Source: Daphnia carinata (taxonomy: Eukaryota > Arthropoda > Branchiopoda > Diplostraca > Daphniidae). Taken from it: a stretch of DNA of 64,000 nucleotides. Shown here piece after piece: positions 57,128 through 64,000 of the stretch (position 1 is the stretch's first letter; every line of letters starts with the position of its first letter). The DNA lies in contig NC_081332.1 in NCBI RefSeq assembly GCF_022539665.2, forward strand, positions 5,471,803 to 5,535,802, given 5' to 3'. Under the pieces are notes generated by a model. That model was given only the letters and a program-made list of their open reading frames with translations. It did no database searches and was not told where the DNA came from. A program made the position numbers and the translations under genes.

Positions 57128-59474
57128 ATGGGTATAAAAGGTCTGTCATCATATATTCAGGCGAGATCAGAGAAGTGTCTTGAAGATTTCAAGCTTCATA
57201 ACTCTAAAATAGTCATTGATGGTAAAGAATTGAAACTAATGATTCAGCTCATATTTTATTTCAATTTGGAAATTTATTACATGTAGGGAGCAACCTACTA
57301 CATTTTTTATACCTCGCCTGTCCAAAACAGAACGCATGCTTTGGGGGTGACTATAATATTTTTTGTGATTATGTTCGAGAAATATTTAGGCTGCTGAAGA
57401 AATGCAATATAAATGCAATAGTTGTCTTTGATGGTGGGATGGATGTGGGGGACAGGAAACAGAAAACCAGGCTACTTCGAGCAAAACAAAAGATAGTTGC
57501 TTCTATCAAAGTTAAGCCCAGCAATCAGCACAGGCATGCTACCACATTTTCCGAATAATACAGCAAATAAGATATTTTTTTGTAGGATGTCTGTGCTTCC
57601 TTTACTACTCAAAATTGCATTTCTGACTGTGCTAAAGGAGTTCAATGTTGAAATTGTCCAGTGTCAGTATGAAGCTGATGGTGATATTGCCTCCCTAGCT
57701 CGTGGTTTGAAGTGTCCAGTTGTTAGTAATGATTCAGATTTTTATGTTATGGATGTGGTTGTCATTCCTTTATCCCTAATGGAACTCACTGGCGCAGTGA
57801 AATGCGATGATGGATTTGCCATACAATGTAAAATATTTTACATGGCTAACTTCCTGAAATTGTAAGAAAGTTTTATTCCTAATAACTACTGTCCATATCA
57901 CATAAATTATCCCATAAATGTAGCATAGGTCACGAAGATGCCTCCATTTTTCCGCTAATGGGTACTCTTCTAGGAAACGATTATGCTGACAAAAGACTCT
58001 TCGAAAATATTTTCTCCCAAATTCACTTGCCTAAAAGTAAATCTATGAACGACCAACACAGAAAACTTCAAGGAGTTTTGGAATGGTTGAAGGGCCAGAC
58101 TGTGGAAGAAGCTATTGATCGAGTATTTTTACACTTAAACTTCGATTTTCAAATTTCTTTACTTCCTTCACTTGTTCTAGATTCTTATGTTCGTCAAGAA
58201 GATTCACCATATTGAAGTGGAAGTAGCTATTCGTACCAGTCTAAACGCGTACGAGGATGAAAACAACGGACAGATGAATTCCGTCATCGACCTTAGTATT
58301 ACATTTTTGAATTGCATAGTTTATAGATTACGATAACTGTACTTATATTTTAGGGGGAAAAGTAGTTACAAGCTTAATGCAGGAAGGCTTACCGGAATGG
58401 TTCTGTAACCTGTATGCAGATGCAGACATTCCACCCTGGGTCCTGGAAGTGATGCTGTCCCACAAAATGCCATATCAGTCTCAAGTGGAAGCAGTGGGTT
58501 CTAGCAACAGTTTCTGCTGCTGCTCCGACCTTTTGAAAGCGATCGCTTTGATTTTTTGGGACTCACAAATCGATTGCCAACTCAGGACATTATGGAGAAA
58601 GAATTCAGAATTAGTATTCAAAAACCTCACAATATCACGCTTGGACTTCTTGGTAACCTTGCCTGGACTGTCTTCTGTTGGAGCCATGACATTACAAGAG
58701 AGGCAGGAACTGCTTTTCGATACCATTCTCGAAAAAAACATTGGCCGCGTACTGGAGTTGCCAACCAAATGGCAACTGGTTTTCGCCACAGTTATCCATT
58801 GGATAAGGCATTCGCATTGTCGCGTTCGGAGCTACCATGTTGACGGACTAGTTGTCGGCCTTATTTACCTGTCCATGGTTGAGCCACGCATCGGTCGTGT
58901 TCGCAGCCTAAAGCGTCTAGAGAACAACTCGAATAAAGCAAAGGATGATTCTTCGGTTGACTACGTAAACATGGCCAAAAACACCTTTAAACTCCAAGAA
59001 ATTGCAGCGAGAATGCTATCACATGACATCAACTTTGACCGTGACATCGTGCACGTCTTAGCTGAATTTCAGGCAACGTTTTATTTCGTCCACACGCTTA
59101 ATCGAGTTCTCGACAGCGGTCTGCCTTGTGCATCTCCATCGGATTTTTACTGGGGGACATTTATTTACAACGCTGTGTGCCTATTCAAAGGTTACGATAG
59201 GTTAAGTTTGGCGGAGAAATTATTTAGCGGAACAACGTCTGTATTGTTCAAGACCTTCCAGCAGTACACTGAAATTGTCTACGAGTTAGCCCCTTCAAAT
59301 CTCATGAACTGGGTACCGCACGGTCCAAATAAGCCGAAAAAGCGAACAAAGAAACCTAAAGAAAAGCCAACGACAACAGAACAGACGTCATCGTCATCTG
59401 AAGAAGATAGTACCGTGAATGATAATGATGTTGAGTTGGTTGGAAATCGCTTCAAATTGCTCACGTTTACTTAG
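57128..59474 (+). CDS. ASTE1: Asteroid homologue, XPG/FEN1-like nuclease family
   Basis: Asteroid proteins belong to the XPG/FEN1 fold; human ASTE1 is a structure-specific DNA endonuclease acting in double-strand break end protection. Six exons join in phase to 683 residues (human 679): 57128-57221, 57287-57533, 57586-57861, 57924-58122, 58181-58295, 58354-59474. The XPG-N part starts MGIKGLSSYIQ and has VIDGSN at about 28-33, then GGDYNIFCDYV and VVFDGG. The XPG-I part has YEADGDIASLA (142-152) and SNDSDF (161-166), and GTLLGNDY lies at 219-226; these hold the acidic metal-binding residues. The C terminus is Lys-rich then acidic. The intron after 57533 has to begin with GC to keep the frame. 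Confidence 0.9.
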
Positions 59475-59690
59475 AAAATGGCACAATTCTTGAAAGTGTC
59501 CTAAAACCCGATGCAATACAAATATTTAAAAAGGGGCGGGTACTCGTTTGGATTCGTTTCCATATGCCTGTGTCATGTTCTGATAACGGACATGATAAGG
59601 TTACCTGGTTTACTAATATCCTGTCGCACACACCGACATTTGACCATCTTTCGTCACACACTCGTTCAAGTCTGCCACAGAGAACCAATC

Positions 59691-61484
59691 ATGCTGATTA
59701 AAGAATTGTAAGTGCTCTCTTAATTGTTCTTTCGCACTTGTTTCTTTTATTACGTTTGACGTTTGTCTACAACTGATTGTGCAATTTTTGGGTCTATAAA
59801 CAATGTTAGCAATTCAAGCGTTTTTTCATCATCATTTTGTTTTAACATGTACAATCATTTTTGAAAAGCCGGATTCCAATGCCGCTTTCTGTCGACGAGG
59901 TAAGTCGACTAGTTTGCTAATAGTGTATCGTTAAAAAAATGATCTCTTTTTTTTATAGTATCAGTATGGTCAGCTGTATGCGTTCTCTGTGGAAAGCTTG
60001 AACAATACTGGTGGCGGAGAAGGAATCGAAGTCATTCGATCTGAACCGTTCAAGGATGTTCCCATGAATAACGCAAGTCACAGCGGCCAGTACACATACA
60101 AAATTTATCACATGGGCAGGTAAGAGTCGCTTTTGGGATCGTAGTAATGGCATAGTCAATTGAGCCGACCTTTCAAAAGAATGATTTGATTGAAAGGGAA
60201 TGTTTCCAAACTGAGGCTGTTTCAATGTGTCCCTTTAATTTTACAATTTTCCGACATTACGCAAGATAAGGCGATGCACTGGCTTGTCACCGTTTATCTT
60301 ACAGCATAAACTGGATTCATAAATCAATCAAGTAGCCATTAGCTCAAAAGAATTGTATGACATTATCAGGGTTCCCAGATTCGTATGGTTGCATAATCTC
60401 AAAACGGGATAAGTTATCAGTTTTTCTTACTTTTATTTAGAAGTTATGCACTATTTTATCCTATTTCCAATCGCTTTTAAATATCGTAAACATTTTTTTT
60501 CGACAGCAAAGCCCCAGGTTTCGTCAAAGCATTTATGCCAAAAGGATGCCTGGAATTTCACGAAGAGTCCTGGAACGCATATCCGTATTCTAAAACTGTT
60601 ATTACGGTAATGAGAATTTCTTACGTTTTCGTTTCTAAAGGGACTAACATGTTTTCTTGACTAAATGAATAGAATCCCAAGTTTATGAAGGAGAATTTCC
60701 AAGTGACAATCGAATCAGTTCATCACGCCGGCGGACCCAACGTTGAAAATGTAAAAAAATGTTCTTGCCATTCTCGACGATTTAATAAGTTTGGACTTTT
60801 CTACAGATCTTAAATTTGTCTGAAGAAGCGTTGAAGATGAGAGAAGTCGTACACATTGACATCGCCAACGATAGGATATCTTCGAAAGACTACAAGGCCG
60901 AGTTAGATCCGACAATCTACCGTTCAAAAAAGACCGGACGGGGACCGTTAGAAGGAACGTGGCAAAAATCAGTATGAGATAACATGAGTAACAAAAAAAT
61001 AACCGAGGATTACTGTCGAGATAAAAACATCATTTTTCTAACACTATTTACTTTTTTCCTTCGGCCTATTGACGGAAGCAGAAACCGTTAATGACATGTT
61101 ATAAACTAGTGACGGTTGAATTCAAATGGTTCGGACTTCAGGGACGGGTGGAAAACCACATTATGAACACTGAGCAAAGAATCTTTACCCTCTTTCATCG
61201 GTAAGGACAATTTGTTATAAAAAGTTTATCTATTTACGATGTGATATCGAATGATCGTATCTTTTGTTCCAACAGCCAAATCTTTTGTTTGTTGGACGAT
61301 TGGTGTCAAATGACCATGGAAGACATTCGCAAATTTGAAGACCAAGTAAAAAAGGAACTCGATAAAGTACGTTGTCGATAACGTATTCAGAAATTCGTGA
61401 AGACGAACAATCCTAACTTATCAAATATTCTGGGTTTTTTAGCAATTGAAACAAGGAGAACCTCGTGGAATGACAGCGGAATGA
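59691..61484 (+). CDS. vib: Class I phosphatidylinositol transfer protein
   Basis: PITPs carry single phosphatidylinositol or phosphatidylcholine molecules between membranes and feed phosphoinositide signalling. Nine exons join in phase to 267 residues (human PITPNA 270): 59691-59707, 59869-59899, 59959-60119, 60507-60606, 60673-60750, 60807-60971, 61082-61200, 61276-61366, 61443-61484. Conserved blocks are [70 protein letters not shown] with [29 protein letters not shown] and [12 protein letters not shown]; the protein ends GMTAE. The first exon has only 17 coding bases (MLIKE plus part of the sixth codon), so the start was found by phase and by the match to MVLLKEYR. Drosophila's member is vibrator. 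Confidence 0.95.
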
Positions 61485-62060
61485 GAGGAAAATACGAAAG
61501 AACTCCTACCTTTATTATTATTTCCAGTGTAGTCTGAAGTATGCTGCCTCACCTCTGTATTGTCTTCTTCCTTTTCAGTGACGTACTTTAGCACTTTGCT
61601 GTTTTATTGTGTTAGTATGATGCCGCACATGTTGTGTTCGCGTCTCCTTTTTCAATGACGTACTTGAGCGTTGCAGTTTTATGGTGACCTGTGGTCGATA
61701 CATATGGAAAATCGAATGAAGAAATTCATTGAATGATTGAAAGCTTTGACAAGAGGACTCACCGTAACTAAATGTGACGTTTGCTGCTAACACCTTCTCT
61801 AGCGTATATGCTGATGTAAAAAGAAGAAAAAAAAACATAAATTGCTATCATAGAAGCATATTAATGAACTCGCTTCGGCAAGTTTTCGCACGCAAATATT
61901 TAGTGTCTATAAATATCCTTACCTTATGCCATCGATCATATGTCACTTGCCTGCTACAGCAGTCTTATGTACCTTACCAAACTACGTAATACGCATTTCG
62001 CCGCACAGCTTTGTAGGTATCAGTTGGACGGTCATTTGATTGAAATTTATTCAAAGGAAA
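61485..62060. other. Gap between the PITP and four-pass protein genes
   Basis: This holds the PITP 3' UTR and the next gene's 5' region. The minus-strand frame at 61575-61838 has no family resemblance and is taken as chance. Confidence 0.5.
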
Positions 62061-62994
62061 ATGGTCGTAATGCGATCGTGCTGCTGTTGCAGTCCGCGTA
62101 CAGGTAGTTTGTTAATCGCCACCCTATACATGGTAAACAAAGATTTCATTTTAGATGATGGTATACGTTTAACTTATTCATTTTATTTACTAGCTTTTCA
62201 CTGGGTTTGTTTTGCTTGGGCTGAGTTTTCTACTGGCTTACTTCAATAAAAATTTTATACCGTTATTGGATTCCATCGTACGTGACGGGCCCGCCAACGA
62301 CCTGTCAACCTCAAATATTACGAGTGAAACGCCGGGTGCGACGGGTAAAAACTATTAACCCAATAAATGCACGTACCATGTAATAAACTGTGTTCCATTG
62401 TTGGTTTTGCAGCCATGCGTAACGTGATAATTGCGAGTATTGTACTCAATTCACTCTATTTTTTACTGTGTCTGCTCCTGTTCATTGGCGCGGTGAAGGT
62501 CAGTATTGTCCATTCATGTGTTACGTTTTGGTTGCAGATTCAAACTTTCCAATCGTTTTCGCACGTAGGAATCTTGGCGTATGCTCATGTTGTGGACAGT
62601 TGGCGAAGTTGTCAGACAGGCCCTGTTTTTCGCAGCATTCGTTTTCTTAGTCTGGTGTTTCTCAATCCTCGTCAGCAAGAAGCAAATGGATTGTAATACC
62701 TAGCGAAATGATGTTACCCATTAGCACAAAATTTGATATAATTTTCTTTTACAGACGGTACTTCAATACTCATTTGCATCTTCATGCTTATCGTGATAGG
62801 TAAATTTGCCTTACGATGATAAAAACGGTCTTGCTTTCTTTGTTTTGTTTATTTCATCGATTTTTACTTCCTGTGCAGCTTTGGCTTTTTATTTTTGGCT
62901 TGGTGTTATCGCCGCGACGCAAGGATATCGTGAGCGAGAGCGGCACATTTCGCCCAAGGAAATGAAGCTAGCATATCCGCATAGCGACATATGA
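62061..62994 (+). CDS. Four-pass membrane protein, LAPTM/DUF4728-like
   Basis: Six exons join in phase to 197 residues: 62061-62132, 62194-62344, 62413-62498, 62569-62692, 62755-62799, 62879-62994. The start MVVMRSCCCCSPRTGSLLIA has a cysteine cluster then xRTG ahead of the first membrane segment, as in arthropod DUF4728 and LAPTM-like proteins. Four hydrophobic segments follow: one across the first junction (LFTGFVLLGLSFLLAYF), IIASIVLNSLYFLLCLLLFI, ALFFAAFVFLVWCFSIL and ILICIFMLIVIALAFYFWLG. The loop after the first segment carries NIT, a possible glycosylation site. The tail GYRERERHISPKEMKLAYPH is basic. Family naming is from pattern only; the role is unknown. Confidence 0.72.
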
Positions 62995-64000
62995 ATCTGA
63001 TAAACAATTATCTTGTGTCATTGAGATTTTTTTTCATAGGTTTTTCTTCTTTTCTCAAGACTAAATCTCGGTTTTTGAGAAGCAGATCTGAAGGTTTAAA
63101 AATATTAAAAGAAATTCCATAGTCAGCGTCGGAAACCATGAATTTGATTTAATTATTATTTGTTTTACCTTAGCATTCCTCAAATATATGTTGTTGCCAT
63201 CCTTGTATGATATGTTAGAATGAAAAATTGATGTTGTCTCAGGTTATTTGGTTCATTTTTACTACCTTAAAGCACATTGGACAAAGTTCATATTACGGAA
63301 TCTGTGCTGTAATTCATTTTAGTTAATCGGATATTTACTGACCTTGTTGAAGAAAAACGGCTTTCACATGTTAGAAGGGTATTATGATTGTCTTTTAAGG
63401 GAGTGGTCTCAAAGGTTGCGGTTACATAACTGTGAAGGCTGAAAAACTACTTAATTTTTTTTTTTTTTGTGGTTAATGGCAAGTGGAAAATAAAAAAAAT
63501 CACAGGCTGAGATTACGTATCTTATACTTGTAGTTACTCCGGACGTTTCCGCCTACCACACGGACTTTAACCCATGTTCTCTCAGCCAAGAAAAATTTCT
63601 TCAAATACATTTTATGGTTCCTTTAGTCATTTGCAGTCCTCGTGTTGTTATGTTTTGTGTCTAAACGGCGATAAAAAGAAAATAACAGAGAGATAACAGT
63701 CAGCATATTTATAACTCTACATAATCAGGCGCCAAAAGTTTTTCTCGCCATTAATACTTTCAGTATAGTTGTGGCTTTTGGCGTACGACATTTTGCACGA
63801 AACAGTAAGAAAAATAGTTTAAAATATTCTACATTATTATTTCTAGTTGCCCTTTGGCATGTTCAAAAGATTTTAAAATCCATGCAGACAGCGCCATCAT
63901 CTCTGTTGAAGGTCTCATTTGTTTGTTTACAACTATTTTTTTCTTTGGTGGATGTGAATTTTCATTGCACACAATAAGCCAAAAAAAGGCCTTCGGCAGT
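62995..64000. other. Right flank with no recognisable gene
   Basis: The first part is probably the 3' UTR of the four-pass protein. The frame at 63771-63977 is short and hydrophobic with no homologue known to me. Nothing else is supported to the window end. Confidence 0.45.

Noticed and set aside
1-64000. CRISPR array, operon or bacterial defence system
   Set aside because: No regularly spaced direct repeats are seen, and every gene has introns, so the DNA is eukaryotic nuclear.

Overview
The window is nuclear DNA from an animal, most likely an arthropod and probably a cladoceran crustacean such as Daphnia. That assignment is inference. It rests on compact intron-rich genes (most introns 50-80 bases, GT-AG, T-rich acceptors), arthropod-type proteins, and genes that Drosophila has lost (a C9orf72 homologue). 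Every protein call below comes from exons I joined by reading splice sites and checking phase; nothing was searched against a database.

Region by region. 0-7 kb: Hey (bHLH-Orange Notch effector, minus) with candidate Su(H) sites upstream, HDDC2 (minus) and GSKIP (plus). 7.6-16 kb: a CEP135/Bld10-like centriole protein (14 exons, plus), HMG-CoA lyase (plus) and mitochondrial peptide deformylase (minus, tail to tail with HMGCL). 15.9-18.3 kb: no convincing gene. 18.3-29.8 kb: catalytically dead myotubularin MTMR9 (minus), ZMYND8-type chromatin reader (plus), ribokinase (minus), IER3IP1 (minus). 29.8-36.5 kb: a repeat island with a foldback MITE, a family sharing a GC-rich near-palindrome, and two tRNA-headed elements placed head to head. 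36.5-40 kb: nothing recognisable. 40-47 kb: a cation-chloride cotransporter of the NKCC/NCC group (18 coding exons, plus). 48.9-50.4 kb: an unrecognised two-pass membrane protein with two alternative last exons. 51-52 kb: a secreted or anchored CNPase-like 2H phosphoesterase (minus). 52.4-53.0 kb: a second, larger MITE of the same family. 53-64 kb: RRS1 (plus), C9orf72 (minus), asteroid/ASTE1 (plus), a class I phosphatidylinositol transfer protein (plus) and a four-pass membrane protein (plus).

Most genes are unrelated housekeeping or regulatory loci packed closely. HDDC2/GSKIP, MTMR9/ZMYND8 and C9orf72/ASTE1 are divergent pairs with short shared upstream regions. HMGCL/PDF and ZMYND8/RBKS are convergent pairs. 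No bacterial-type system, CRISPR array or operon is present. The most unusual material is the repeat island and several gene-structure features: GC-AG introns, an internal duplication in the CEP135-like protein, and an alternative terminal exon.
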